Assembly: GCA_000333855.2 (NCBI GenBank)
Contig: CM007319.1
Coordinates: forward strand, 1,552,636-1,616,635
Length of the DNA stretch: 64,000 nt
Source: Endotrypanum monterogeii
Lineage: Eukaryota; Euglenozoa; Kinetoplastea; Trypanosomatida; Trypanosomatidae
Reading direction: 5' to 3'
The notes under the pieces were generated by a model. That model had not been told where the DNA came from. It saw nothing but the letters and a program-made list of their open reading frames with translations, and searched no databases. Positions within the stretch are counted from its first letter, which is position 1. Every line of letters begins with the position of its first letter. The position numbers and the translations under genes were made by a program. Shown piece by piece: positions 45,499-56,536 of this stretch.

Positions 45499-45661
45499 TA
45501 TAAATGTGTTTATGTAGGATTGATAATCCCTTTTCTCGTCTTGTATCGCCCATATTTCTCAGAGCGTAGTTTGTATCACATTTTCTCCCCCTACTATCCT
45601 TCTCACGTTCCTTACACAGTATTCTACGCAGAAGTTTCTGTAGTCCCACTCTCTTCGAGCG
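41499..45661. other. 4.2-kb spacer with third assembly gap
   Basis: No convincing gene. (TA)n at 42116-42138, 43237-43273, 43698-43732 and 45464-45495; poly-C runs near 44312-44350; (GT)n near 44958-44978; and 336 Ns at 43362-43697. The stretch 43830-44090 is less repetitive and can be read as protein-like on either strand for 40-60 codons, but nothing is recognised. The next gene has a clear acceptor AG at 45618-45619 after a pyrimidine-rich run. Confidence 0.6.
43362..43697. other. Assembly gap, 336 N
   Basis: Undetermined bases flanked by (TA)n on the right and by a TA-run plus GTA-padded noisy sequence on the left (43274-43361). With TA/GTA insertions removed, the left tail follows the order of the sequence right of the gap (TACGGGATATATG...). 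Confidence 1.
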
Positions 45662-46606
45662 ATGAAAAGCACTCTGTCGCTCTTGACATCCACTCAGCCC
45701 ATTTTCGGTTTCCTCGATTACCATAATGGCTTTGTAGAAGTGGTCCTGCTGTACGGGTGGGTGATTCTTGTCGGCAGCCTTGTGCTCGCTGGCTTGGCGA
45801 AGCATTCCCTCATGTCGTGGGAGCTGCGTCAGGATAGACGGCGACTGCAGAGTTGCTACACCCGTCACTGTAAGCTCCGTCTTGCAGGCGGTAATTCGAA
45901 GGCCGCGAGAGAAATGTCTGCTGATACACAGGCTCTGGCAGCCGTGAGTACAGTAAGCACTACACAAAACACCCAGTCGCTGCTCAGCAGAGAAACGGTC
46001 GAGTCAGGAGGCACGGAGAAGCGAGCGTTTCCTTGTGCCAGAAAGTGGGGAGAGGAAAAAAAAATGGGTTTTCCGGCAGGAGTGCAAGAGTCAAGCCCGT
46101 ATGAAAGTCAAGTACTACGACATCAGGCCCATTCCCCCACTAACGCCTCGCCAGACCGTAGCTCAGGAGATCTGCCCAGATCGACACATGTTGCGGGGAA
46201 AAGGGACACCCATTCGGTGGCAATATCAAAGGACGTGCCGACTACCATCGTCACCTCTGAAGGCTTTGTGTCGACGCAGTCACCCTTGGCAGCATCAACA
46301 ATTACCTCAACAACCACACGGCTACTGAGTCGTCTGAGTCTGAGGTTGACAGATGCAAGCAACATCAACGACAAACACCGCGGTGTTGGCCAGTGCAACA
46401 AGAGCAGCTTTGCGTCCCCCAGGCTGAGCAACTGCTGTCCCCACTACAGCAAAGACGAACAACGTCTGATTGATGAGAAAAGACAGGAAAATGTGCGTGA
46501 ATGGATGGAGGCGAAGCGGGCCTTGGTCTCCACTGAATCGTTCCCAGCCAAATATGCAGACTGCGCGCAGTTGTCATCCCTGAGCAGACTCGAAATATCA
46601 ACGTGA
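45662..46606 (+). CDS. Hypothetical single-span membrane protein
   Basis: 314 residues. One strong transmembrane segment at about 25-46 (VEVVLLYGWVILVGSLVLAGLA), then a basic region (ELRQDRRRLQSCYTRHCKLR), which by the positive-inside rule puts the C-terminal bulk in the cytosol. Residues 75-255 are Ser/Thr-rich and low complexity. A charged helix near the end (KDEQRLIDEKRQENVREWME) looks like the most constrained part and may be a binding segment. No family recognised. The acceptor AG is 43 bases upstream. Confidence 0.75.
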   Translation: MKSTLSLLTSTQPIFGFLDYHNGFVEVVLLYGWVILVGSLVLAGLAKHSLMSWELRQDRRRLQSCYTRHCKLRLAGGNSKAAREMSADTQALAAVSTVSTTQNTQSLLSRETVESGGTEKRAFPCARKWGEEKKMGFPAGVQESSPYESQVLRHQAHSPTNASPDRSSGDLPRSTHVAGKRDTHSVAISKDVPTTIVTSEGFVSTQSPLAASTITSTTTRLLSRLSLRLTDASNINDKHRGVGQCNKSSFASPRLSNCCPHYSKDEQRLIDEKRQENVREWMEAKRALVSTESFPAKYADCAQLSSLSRLEIST

Positions 46607-46899
46607 AGAAGCGAGGATGTCGCGCAGCACCTCGACTTGCGGACAAGGTTGACGTCACGCAAGAGAGACATTTTCCACCTTCCCCCCCCCTCCCTCCCTC
46701 CCTCCCTCGTGGATACCGTGTCTTCAGTAAGGAGTTGATGCAAGTCATTTGCTGATTCCAGTGGGAAGAATAAGTATACCAAGTCTAGTTGCACATCTGC
46801 GAGTGATTCGGCAGCGTGGAAGGAGGGAAAGGGAGGGAGGCAGTGATCAGATATCAACCAATGTCGATAACAATCCCTACGTTTTTTTTTCCGAATCAA

Positions 46900-49650
46900 C
46901 AATGATGCCCATCGATGGGTTTTGGACCCGATGAACGACCCAACCCATGTTGAAGCCATCGTTCTTGTGTGACTTATTTGAGACGAAAGGAGACGCGCCC
47001 CCACAGCACCCAGCCCAGTCAAAAAAAAAAAGGGAGATTGACTTGGTGTGAGACATTGCAGACAGAGGCACGAGAGTATCATTCTTTGGTCTGCCCCCCC
47101 CCCCCCAACCTGCCCCCATTGGTATATCACCCGTATTCTGCTGAGAAATTTTCAAAGGTGTCGGCCGAGTAACGACTGCGGCCTGAGACTCTACACTCTC
47201 CCCAGAAACATTTTCGACGATTACATGGTGCCAGTGGAGAGCGTGGCGGGCGGGTGTGGTAGTATTTTTGGAAGAACGGTGCAAAGATATGCGAGTGTTC
47301 AGCAGTGCGACTGCGTCGCCGACACTCATTAAAACTGCAGCCCGGAAGTCCGAAAAGAAGGGAAAAATATGGTACGCTCATACATACGCACAGCTCCCGA
47401 CTCCATGGAGAAAATTTTCCGTGTGATTGTGAGATGAAACTCCTCAGCTGGCGATGATAGCGTTAGTCTTTTAGGAAAAAAAAATTTTTTTACTGCAATA
47501 TTCCGCGTATCAGCTTGTGTAGCATTCGATACAAGAACGTGGGTACAGTTACCAGTCCCATGGCTTAGTGAGTACACAATACCCCAAGCGTCGCTCTCGC
47601 CCTGATGTAAGCTCATCAAAAAGGTGGTCTCCAGGGCTCCACCTTGAGCAATAGGAACCGCTGTGCGACGCCACAACCCTAAGAGATCCTCGATCGATCG
47701 TCGCACAATCGTGATGATGACGCCCGTCCTTGCTTGCTGTGGATTTCCCTACTGAGTTATGAACCATCACGTCTCAATCAGAGGACGCAGGCCAGCTGCC
47801 TTGTGTCGACTCTTTGAGAGGAGCGATTCATTGTGCAGCAGTCGCTCTCTTGCATCAACCGATATCGAGAGCCACGGTTCTTTGATATTCTTTTTCCACG
47901 ACACGTGAGCTGACGACGACAGAATCTGATGTCTGCAGCAGCACTTCTCCGAGCACTGAGACCTGTTGTTGTACGTCTCGATGTCTTTCCCGCGATAGGT
48001 ACGGAAACAAAACCAGCCGTTGTTGTGTGTATACAAATGAGGGGGTTCCATCAACTGTGTCTCTACTGCACGCGAAGGGAGAGCTTGTTATGCGTCGATA
48101 AAGCTGTGTCAGCCAGTTGATGATCCCTCGTTGCATCGCACCATTGACGTGTACCCATAATATCTACATGTTCTTGCTGCGCATCTTGCAATGGAGACAT
48201 GGCGACCCTTGAGAATGTCAGGTCGGTGCCCGGCAGCTCGACCACTGTCCCCCATGGCCTTGAAAAAGGCTACGGGCTCGCGCCCTGCGGCCCCTCGGTG
48301 TGTACCCAACGACTTTCGACCATAGGTAAACCCCCAGTAGACTACACCTGTCCAATTGACAAAGCCGATGGCAGTATTAATCGTCTTAGCGATCAAAACT
48401 GTCCACAGCCTTTCACAGTATTTTTTTTTTTTGGGGGGGGGGGCGCAGTTGAGATTTCAGCATCAGAGAGGTAACCGCAGTAGAGAGTTTGCTTGTGTTT
48501 CGTAACTCAACACCAGCTGCATGACTCGGAGACACGGGCACTGGTTTCCACCAACATGCCGAGACTCCCAGAGGGTTTGGCATCGCACGCGGCAAGCAGC
48601 GACGAAAACACTCGTGGTGTCAGGCGCTCCTCCCAAGGCGACAGAGAAGTTAGGTACTCATGCAGCGGCGTGCAACCGAGGGTGACAAGTTGAAGTGTCG
48701 TTTGTGTATTGATGAGTAAACAAAGTGGGCATTCTGACATTCCTCGCCCCGTTGTGCACAAATTAACACCCAGTTATGATGTTGTCCTCCACACTTGGAG
48801 CCATCGACTAGGAAGAATTCCCAGATTCGCCAGGTGGGTCTCATATATAGTTGGAAGCTCGCAGCCTTTTTGTTGTGCGTGATGATACTGTACGCGGCAC
48901 CGACTTCCTTTCCCAGGTATCCACCGGTACTTCATTTTTTTTTCCGCACAAAAGGCAGTGAGCTTTGATCTTTCCTGCCAGATTTGGTTGTTAGCTGAAC
49001 GGACCCCCCTTCCCAGTACACAGACACACCACAGCTTTCGCAGCTTTCGCAGGGCTTCTCAGTCATATTATTTACTCATGCTCATTTCTCGGCAGCGACG
49101 AACAGGATCGATGGGAAAAGCGGTATTCTTTCTCTTCTTCCACACAGGAATTTCGTTGCCCAAAAGGTCTAGACACGAAGGCACAGTTCAGATCTGCTCA
49201 CAGGAATGGGTATTTGGCGCGCAGCGCATCCAATCATACTAGGCAGAGGTCAGAAGATTCATTAACAGAAAGAAAAGGATGAGGAATGCTCAGGGCAATA
49301 TGGTGTGACACAACTACGAAGTCATATTTGGCTGTGAAAAAAAAAAACCTGAAGGGTCTCCCACAGTCAATCAGATTAGCTGAACAGGTCCCAGTGCTGC
49401 AAAACAACGATATTCAACCCAAGTGGTTTACGTAGCGCCTTCGCTTCCAATCTGAAGCCCTTCCACACGCTCCGCTGAGGAAGCTGGTTTGATGCAAATT
49501 CACTGAAAAGGGAAGGGGGGAGAGTTATAGGAGCAGGCGCACACAGTCTCAAGGAGGATGAGAACTGAGGCGGCCATATCCTCCTTCCTAAGCGAATCCA
49601 ACATGCATCGAGTGTGCTCCCTAATAAAAACATTTAAAAAAAACTAACCG
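46900..49650 (-). pseudogene. Eroded coding-like region, probably minus strand
   Basis: Five minus-strand stretches of 60-125 codons read like protein, in order from the 5' side: 49633-49376, 48761-48507, 48245-48063, 48136-47855 and 47706-47329. They lie in different frames and are separated by stops and apparent frameshifts. Examples are RVFSSLLAACDAKPSGSLG, GTDLTFSRVAMSPLQDAQQE and TTFLMSLHQGESDAWGIVYS. The lack of microsatellites and T tracts supports former coding. Some plus-strand frames also look protein-like (48199-48400), so the strand is not certain. Family unknown; a decayed retroposon of the ingi/DIRE type or a decayed gene are both possible. Confidence 0.4.
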
Positions 49651-51419
49651 GTTCGGCGCAGGTGATAGACTTTACTCACCGCAACTCGCCTGGTTCAAAA
49701 AAAAAAAATGAAACTCACCAATGCTCGCCTCACGTCGCTGTTGCAGCGCGTCCCCTCAGAAAGGGGAGGTCAGGGCTGCAAAAAAACCAGCCCCCCCCAT
49801 ATATATATATAGTGTTATGTAGACATGGTGAGACTAATGCTTCAGGATCACAGTTCACCAGATACGCAGGGATATAAAAGATCCAGCGGACCAATGTGTG
49901 CGCCTGTTTCTCCCTGTCTACGCTTTGGATGCTAGACTGGCATGATGCGAGGCGTCAATGATCAAGGTTTATCTGATACCCCCCAACCCCCGCACTGACC
50001 GGGTGCAAGGTGAAGATGCTTGTGTACTTCTTGATGCTCGGTTATATTGGTGGACAGAGGAAGGCAGACGTAGTGCTGGTTATCATTAAGTCACTCAAGG
50101 TAATTTTTCCTCGATGGCCTACTCGATGTGATCTCATTTATTTATTTATGTTTGTTCTCTTCTCAAGAATACAACTCCCCACGCCTCTCTCACCTGCCTA
50201 CTTCGCGTTGAGCTGTGTCTGTGTGTATGTGTGCTGTTAGTAGTCAAAAGGGATTTCGCATCATCCACACAGCATGTCGTGCTTTAAAAACATATTTCTG
50301 TTTTCCGATCGGCTGTATTTTTTTAAAATATAATGTACGAATTGTTTTGGTTTTTCTCCGTGAATGTCTTTTTTTTTTCTCGCCAACGCATCCATGTATG
50401 CGCATATGTGTACATGTACGCTTACGTTTTCGAAGGCTTTCCCTCCCCTCCTCCCTCCCTGAGGGGGAGGGGGTTCACCTCCCAGTTTTAACCTTTGTTG
50501 ATTCTATTTGATGATTCCACCTCATTTGTGGTGAAGTCTACCCTCGCTTCTGTGCTCGATTGCGGTTGTGGAATTTTTTTTTTCCTTGCTTCGTTTCTGT
50601 ATTCGAGCAATTTTTTTTTTTTTTCAAGTTTGTTTGGTTGGGAGGTGTATTGGTATGTATCAAAGGGTGGATACTAAATTCCTTTTTTTTCTTGTTTTTC
50701 TACCTCGCCGGTGTTTTCGTTCCCGCCCCCTGCACGATGCTCTGTGTTATGCCTTTGCACTATGCATATGGGGCGTGCGGATCTTTTCCCTCTCTCCCCT
50801 CACTTCAGCGCATCACTCTGACTATTTTTTTTTTTTAATGTTGTTCATTATTTTTTTTTTTCAGGGGGAACTGCGCTCTCTGTGGCATCTGACTTTCGCA
50901 GGTTGTAGACGTTCACGAGCACTTTGATTATTCGTCTGTTTGTATATATATATATATATCCCGTGTTTCATGCGATGTTGCCTCCCTTCATCTCATAATA
51001 TATTTACCTCTCTGTACCCTCTCATGTGTGTGTGTCACGCTGTTGCCCATCTCGTCAACTCGAGATTCTTTGCTCCTTTGTGCCACCCCCTTACCCCCTC
51101 ACCACTCTCCTATTAGCATTAGAATAGTGGATGTTTTTTTTTCCTTGTTGAAGACGGGAATGCGCGTGTATGTCTGCTGCTTGTCTATATCGCCCTCCCC
51201 TCCCCTCCCCGTTTTCAGCTGTGCACTTTGCCGTATTTATTTTTTGTTTTTGCGTGCTTCTCGTCCACTAAATCATTTGATCGCGAGGATCTTTTCATCT
51301 GCTCCCCTTCGACACCTTTTATTCCTTCGTGCTTGGACTTCCTCCCTTCCAGTCGTGCACGAATTTTTTAAATTTTTTATTGCTCGTTACGCCTTCTACC
51401 AACACACCTTCATATAAGC

Positions 51420-51457
51420 ATGCATGTATTGATATATATATATATCAATACATGCAT
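51420..51457. repeat. Perfect 38-bp palindrome
   Basis: Arms ATGCATGTATTGATATATA and its exact reverse complement meet with no spacer in a TA core. In RNA it would form a long hairpin; in DNA a cruciform. It is in a spacer 626 bases before the 52084 gene. Confidence 0.95.
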
Positions 51458-52083
51458 ATACCTATATGCACAGCTCAAACCAATGAGTTCTCTCTTCATA
51501 TTTGTGACACCGGTTACCTCGTAAAGAGCCTTCACAAAACAACAGCAACAACCCCCAAAGACGCACTCCTACCCGTCGACTCCATTGCGCTAGTGGTGTA
51601 TTTGTATCGTTATTGCGGGCGCATGATATATATGTATATATACCGGTGCCTCACTCTTTTGGTGCTATGTGGAGCAGACTTCAAATGGAGACCCTGCAAT
51701 CAAACCCTCATTGAACCGAATGATTTATGCGCGTACCCCTTCTTTACCCCAACTGCTTAATGATATGGGCAACTCGTTTTTTTTGTTTCTGTTACACTGC
51801 ACGCTCCTCTTAATGCTTCGTTGCCATCGCACCACGCGCCTCGAGTACAAGTATCACTTACACTAATGCCTTATTTCATGTGAAGGCCACGCGGGGCACG
51901 TATCTTTGCCTACAGAACGTTGGCATCCTAATCCTTCGGAACAGGAACGCTCGTATTCTCATAAATTTCATCACAAAAGATCTCTAGAAAACAACCCATC
52001 ATCCCCGAGGTCTGCAGCAGTCTGTCGAAAGCTGAGTAGGTCTTTTGAGGTACACCTCACTTTTTTATTTCTAGTGGAGGAGC

Positions 52084-53577
52084 ATGTATCGATACATGCC
52101 CCTTCGTCGTCGCTGCGCTGTGTCAGCGTTGGCGGCGCTTCACTGCGTCTTGTTCTGTAGCATGCTCCTCCCCCGGGGACTAGCAGAGGATGCCTCCCCA
52201 GCTTGGAGTCTTCGGGCGTACCACCTTTACCAACCCAGTGACACCGCAGGTCGGTACTCCTCGAATCCTGCCAGCAGCACAATTGCCCTGCGCAGTGATA
52301 CGGACATGATATCCTCCGAATGTGTTTTGGATACGGCTTTAGCGAGTTCATCATCCACGGAAAAATCTCTCTCGCTAGCACACGCGACGCAGGCTGTCTA
52401 CCTGAACATCACAGACTTTTTGCCCACCGCCGATCCTCCTCGTTCCAAGAGCAACGTATCGAACACAACAGAAGAACTGGCACGTACTACATCGGACGTA
52501 GGTGCTCCTTCTGAAGGAGGAGAGTGCGAGCCGATGCAGATGCACTCCACCGGTACACTCGATCTTGGGGTTTTTCTACTACAACAGACGAGCGGCCGAG
52601 GCTCGTCGGAAAATCTCTTCGCTCATATTGAGGAAGAAGTCGCTGCGACAGCGCTGCCTCCGCCGGGTGGCCTCAGCGTCGGAATGGGTCAAGATTATGA
52701 GGTGAGTATTTTCGTCGGTGACTTCAGTCGAACGCTTTGCATCACTGCTGCGGTGTACCCGGCACTCGGGTTAGTAGGGAATCTCTCAGAGGCGATCGCA
52801 GTGTGGGCGCCAAGCTCCATCTCTCCAGCGTGCGCGCTGCGCCTAAGCCCATTCGCCACCGAGGCTCTGGGTGTTTCATTGTCCCAAGAGGATTTCCTGA
52901 TTGATTGGCCCCCCACACGTGGGCAGCAATGTTATTTAAATGAGGTAAGCAAGTTTGTGTTTCGCTTCAGACCAGCGCAGGCGTGGACAAAGACACCGTC
53001 CTACTGCGCCCCAGCGGATGACCCGAATCATACCGGGACATCAGATACACAGAGCCAACGGCGCGTGCGATGCAAGGTATTGCTCGATGTGCACGCCACC
53101 ACCTGGGTCTCTGCAGCACTCAACAAAAGAACAGATTTCCCTCCCATGAAACTCGCGGCGGCTGTGACACAAGTACCAACCGATGCAGCAGATAGCCGAT
53201 CGAAATCACCATCGAACGCCATCCCAGTGAAGGCATCCACTCAGAGCAGTCGCCCTGCGACAACGTTGAACCGCACGCCTCGCCAAGGGAGTCTCTCTCC
53301 CTACTGGAAGGGTACAGCATGGTGTACTACGGCTCACTTGGATTGTGGCTTCTGGATTTCTAATGCCACAGGCTGTGAGTTTCGCATGAAGAGGGAGTGT
53401 GTGGATACCATTGGAACCGTGAGGAGTCGGTCCTACGTGACGTCCGAGTCTATTCTGCTTTCTTTGATCGCTGTTGCACTAGCGCTTGCGTCTGGCATCA
53501 CATCCACCCGGCTCATAACAAAAGTTTGCTTGTACTGGTGCGGCCAAGCGGGGGGTAGGCTCCGAGCCAACCTCTAA
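52084..53577 (+). CDS. Type I membrane glycoprotein, hypothetical
   Basis: 497 residues. N-terminal signal peptide (about 1-34, basic start then LAALHCVLFCSMLLPRGLA, probable cleavage before EDAS). A luminal or extracellular region follows with six N-glycosylation sequons (NIT, NVS, NTT, NLS, NHT, NAT) and scattered Cys. One transmembrane segment lies near the end (about 456-478, ILLSLIAVALALASGITS), with a short Cys-containing basic tail. This architecture indicates a secretory-pathway or surface protein. No family is recognised. The start is supported by the acceptor AG ten bases upstream. Confidence 0.85.
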   Translation: MYRYMPLRRRCAVSALAALHCVLFCSMLLPRGLAEDASPAWSLRAYHLYQPSDTAGRYSSNPASSTIALRSDTDMISSECVLDTALASSSSTEKSLSLAHATQAVYLNITDFLPTADPPRSKSNVSNTTEELARTTSDVGAPSEGGECEPMQMHSTGTLDLGVFLLQQTSGRGSSENLFAHIEEEVAATALPPPGGLSVGMGQDYEVSIFVGDFSRTLCITAAVYPALGLVGNLSEAIAVWAPSSISPACALRLSPFATEALGVSLSQEDFLIDWPPTRGQQCYLNEVSKFVFRFRPAQAWTKTPSYCAPADDPNHTGTSDTQSQRRVRCKVLLDVHATTWVSAALNKRTDFPPMKLAAAVTQVPTDAADSRSKSPSNAIPVKASTQSSRPATTLNRTPRQGSLSPYWKGTAWCTTAHLDCGFWISNATGCEFRMKRECVDTIGTVRSRSYVTSESILLSLIAVALALASGITSTRLITKVCLYWCGQAGGRLRANL

Positions 53578-54679
53578 TCTTTTTCTTTCCGCTGCTGCTT
53601 CTCGTGCTTTCAGTCTCTCACATAACCTGACTTGCCAAGAATGTTGAGTAGTGGGGTATAGGCAGAAGGTCTCCGTGCTCACGCCGCCCCTCTCACTCTT
53701 GTGTCTTTTTGTATATGGACTTGTGCTGGAAAATGAGTGCCATATATGCAAAGTTACTACTGCGGAAGAATGCTTTGAGGTTATCATTCCCACGATCGAC
53801 CGTTTATCACGCAAGACCTCCTGGCCTCTGCTTGTCGCCCGCTCTTGTGGGTATGCAGGTAGGGCCGCTGCCCCATACATGGATGAATGGAATGTGATTT
53901 TTTTGTCATATATATATATATATATATGTATTCTTTATCGCTGTTCATTTCAGATGTGTCACCACTCCGCGAATCGTGGTCTCATTTTGTTTTGCACTGT
54001 TCATCAAAATAAAATCTTAAACTACTCCCTCGACCCCCTGGCTGGCGGAGGGAACATAGGCTTCTGGTGCACTCGCAGTGGTATCTCAGTGAGACGTGAT
54101 AAGAGAAAATGTTGAAACTGATGGTGAATGGAATACACTAAAAACAATATAAGTATACTATTTTTTTTTTGTGGGTTGTTGTCGCGACCTATTGGTCCTT
54201 TGCAGCGCAACTTTGCCATAACGGAGTGTTTTTGTGTGTGTTTGTGTATCTTTATATTCATCCATGAAAGCATTCCCATTTTATTTATTTATTGCCGTCG
54301 AGTGTGGCACACTGTCTTCTATTCTTGCGTACTCCGCCACCGCAAATCCTCGGCACGAAGCGAAGTAAAATAATCAACTAGAGACACGTCAATATATATA
54401 TATATATATATATGTCGTCTCACCGTATACGTGTTTCCTCGCTGCGGCTCTTGAGAATACCGTGCAATGTAGTGCATTTTTTTTTCCTTCTCGTTTCCAG
54501 GACAGGTTGCTCTCTTGTCGACACTTCGGTGACGAGACAGCGCCTCTGCTTCGCTGGAGTCGTCCTGTGGTCAATTCATTTCATTGCTCCCTGATTTCTT
54601 CCTTTTTGTTCTTGTACATTCTTGAGTTTATCTCGGAACCGATTGCCCACCAGCAGGAAAGCACCAAGTGTTGGCAACA
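53578..54679. other. 1.1-kb spacer
   Basis: Contains (TA)n at 53910-53927 and 54392-54413 and T-rich tracts; acceptor AG 54499-54500 after TTCTCGTTTCC. A frame from about 53720 to 53900 is open and mildly protein-like (ENECHICKVTTAEECFEV) but lacks an ATG start and runs into the TA repeat, so it is not called. Confidence 0.6.
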
Positions 54680-55432
54680 ATGAAGCGCTTGGCTCCTGGG
54701 CTACCTGCAGCTATCCTAGGCAGCGGTAGCACCACAGCTGTGCAGACCCTTCGAAGATATACCGCATCTGTGGCAAATGCGAGCGAGCGACTATATGCTC
54801 AGCAGCATCCAAAGGCAAAGGCGCATCACGATGAAGAAGGACAGGAACAGCGGTCTGGTGTGGAAGCAGACAGCCTCGGCCTTGCTCCAGAGGAAGACAC
54901 ACCGCGACGGCGAAACATTGTGGTGCTCAGCAACACCACAAAAGCTGTTTACATACACCCTACTAACCACATCGCGTCGTGGTATTGGTTTATTACCGAC
55001 TTTCATAAGTGGTTTGTTGGGGTTGTTTTCCTCTTTGTCGGCACGCAAGTTATCGCGCGATATCGTGTGTCCAAACTTCAGACCGCAACGCAGGCTCAGA
55101 TCGGAGAAAACTTATTAGATCAGCGCACGCGTGACTTGCTGAACGACATTGAGGTACTGCGCAAGAAGGACCCAATCCGACTAGAGCACGAGGCGAACCT
55201 GTATCACGGACAGTTCTGGAAGCGACGCGCGATGGCGGTTGCTGAGTCGCGAAACGAGATGCGGTCGCTCGAAATTCGGCGCGGTACGCTGCAGGGCGAG
55301 GCCCGAGGCACTGATATGACGGAGTGGCTTGGTGCGAAAGCCAAAGACGACGAGGAGCGTGAGGTGGCACGCCGCACGCAGGATTACATCCAGGGATTTC
55401 ACCAGCATCTGAAATCAAAGCGACTCATCTAA
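54680..55432 (+). CDS. Single-span hypothetical protein, probably mitochondrial
   Basis: 250 residues from ATG 54680 (upstream GTG/TTG codons ignored). The N-terminus is basic and free of acidic residues up to about 35 (MKRLAPGLPA...LRRYTAS), like a mitochondrial presequence. After a charged linker comes one transmembrane helix at about 111-128 (WFVGVVFLFVGTQVIARY). It is followed by a long charged helical region (RTRDLLNDIEVLRKKDP, YHGQFWKRRAMAVAESRNE). No family recognised. It may be a kinetoplastid-specific subunit of an inner-membrane complex, but that is only inference. Confidence 0.82.
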   Translation: MKRLAPGLPAAILGSGSTTAVQTLRRYTASVANASERLYAQQHPKAKAHHDEEGQEQRSGVEADSLGLAPEEDTPRRRNIVVLSNTTKAVYIHPTNHIASWYWFITDFHKWFVGVVFLFVGTQVIARYRVSKLQTATQAQIGENLLDQRTRDLLNDIEVLRKKDPIRLEHEANLYHGQFWKRRAMAVAESRNEMRSLEIRRGTLQGEARGTDMTEWLGAKAKDDEEREVARRTQDYIQGFHQHLKSKRLI

Positions 55433-56536
55433 TAGGCACGCACGTGAGGCCCCAGACTTGATCTATTGTTTCTCTGTTAATGGTGGTGATGACTGCAGCG
55501 GCAGTAATTATTTGTGCGACAGCATACTTGAACCGCTCGTGACGATATTTTGCGCGTGTTTTTGCACCCAACACAAACGCATTGATATCAGACCTCCTTT
55601 TGGCATCTAGTCGCTGCCGCGGCGGGTCAAAGGAACCGGTTCGCAGGGGACTGGTTTCCTTATCCGTGCCTGTGTCGGTTTATCTATCTTTGTGTAAATG
55701 TGTGTGTGGGGGGGGGGGAGGTGTTATGACCTACTTGAGTACTCGCTTCACAATCGAGTTTGTCTAGGTTACGGTACAGGAGAAAGAAGACAACAATCCC
55801 ACCGTCTGCGACGCGGTAAACGCCAAGATTCTCCACAAGTAAATGAAAGGAAACATCAACAGGAAAGTCTGCATCGAGCGATGCTGCCGTAACACCAAAG
55901 TTATTGAGCCGAAAAAAAAAATTGAGGGAGACGGAGTGCAATCGCTTTAGAACCGACGAGGCTATCGGAGAAATACATATGATCGAGGGATGACATGGGT
56001 GCACATAACGCTTGACTAGTGAAGAGGGATGGCAACTTATTTTTCACCCCTGAATATATCCTCGATACATTCTGCAGTGTAGCGGTGGAGGGTTGTTCTC
56101 TGCCGCGGGAATATGATGAAGAACGAGATGGGGCGTGTACTCTGTTCATGTAGAAAACGAGCAGGTGGATTTAAAAATCGTGTACCCCCTACCATCTTCT
56201 GACCCACTAGATCAAGAGAGGAACCACCGGTGCGAATCAAAGCAAATAAAACCTGCTTGCCAGCGCGACAGTTGCGTTATCAACCGTTCTCTGTTACACC
56301 CTTTTTTTGTGTGTATGTGCGTGCGCTCTCTCTACTCTCATTCTTCTTCTTTTTTTTTTTTCGTGCATTCATTGCACACCCACTCCTCATGAGTTGACTC
56401 AAATTCGATGCCCCTCCCTCTTCCCCCCCCCCTGGTGCTCACATTCACACACTTGCTTTGTGCTCACTTGCTCTTCATATTCTCTCATGATCACGAATGC
56501 TGATACCGCTGGGAATTCTGTGTAGCCGATTGCTCT
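55433..56536. other. 1.1-kb spacer with possible minus-strand relic
   Basis: 55720-56150 is of higher complexity than typical spacer and reads protein-like on the minus strand with a frame change (see separate entry). 56290-56420 is T/CT-rich and could supply the pyrimidine tract for the 56537 gene. Confidence 0.55.
55720..56150 (-). pseudogene. Short coding-like relic, minus strand
   Basis: Minus-strand reading from 56149 gives LQNVSRIYSGVKNKLPSLF and then YFSDSLVGSKAIALRLPQFF. After a frame change near the A run at 55911-55921 it gives NNFGVTAASLDADFPVDVSF, then HLLVENLGVYRVADGGIVVF, ending near 55725. The alternating hydrophobic pattern suggests former beta structure. A plus-strand piece (VTVQEKEDNNPTVCDAVNAK) is also open, so strand and status are uncertain. 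Confidence 0.3.

Larger units (their letters stand above)
46607..52083. other. 5.5-kb spacer with coding relics
   Basis: 46900-49650 is markedly less repetitive than other spacers and carries several interrupted coding-like stretches (listed separately). 49660-52080 returns to typical T-rich, CT-rich spacer, with (TA)n near 50943-50959 and a perfect palindrome at 51420-51457. The last pyrimidine run (CTTTTTTATTTCTAG) ends in AG 52073-52074, ten bases before the next ATG. Confidence 0.6.

Noticed and set aside
45662..46606. Possible frameshift because another frame is open at 46035-46328
   Set aside because: The main frame stays open with consistent composition and ends in a well-formed charged helix; the alternative frame is Pro/Gln/Arg-rich shadow.
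49800..49880. CRHGET sequence resembling the phosphoglycerate-mutase/histidine-phosphatase motif
   Set aside because: A short match in a 71-codon ORF passing through poly-A and TA tracts, with no further family motifs before the stop; chance is likely.
53651..54115. 154-codon ORF downstream of the glycoprotein gene
   Set aside because: No ATG start, and it runs through a (TA)n; only about 60 codons look protein-like.
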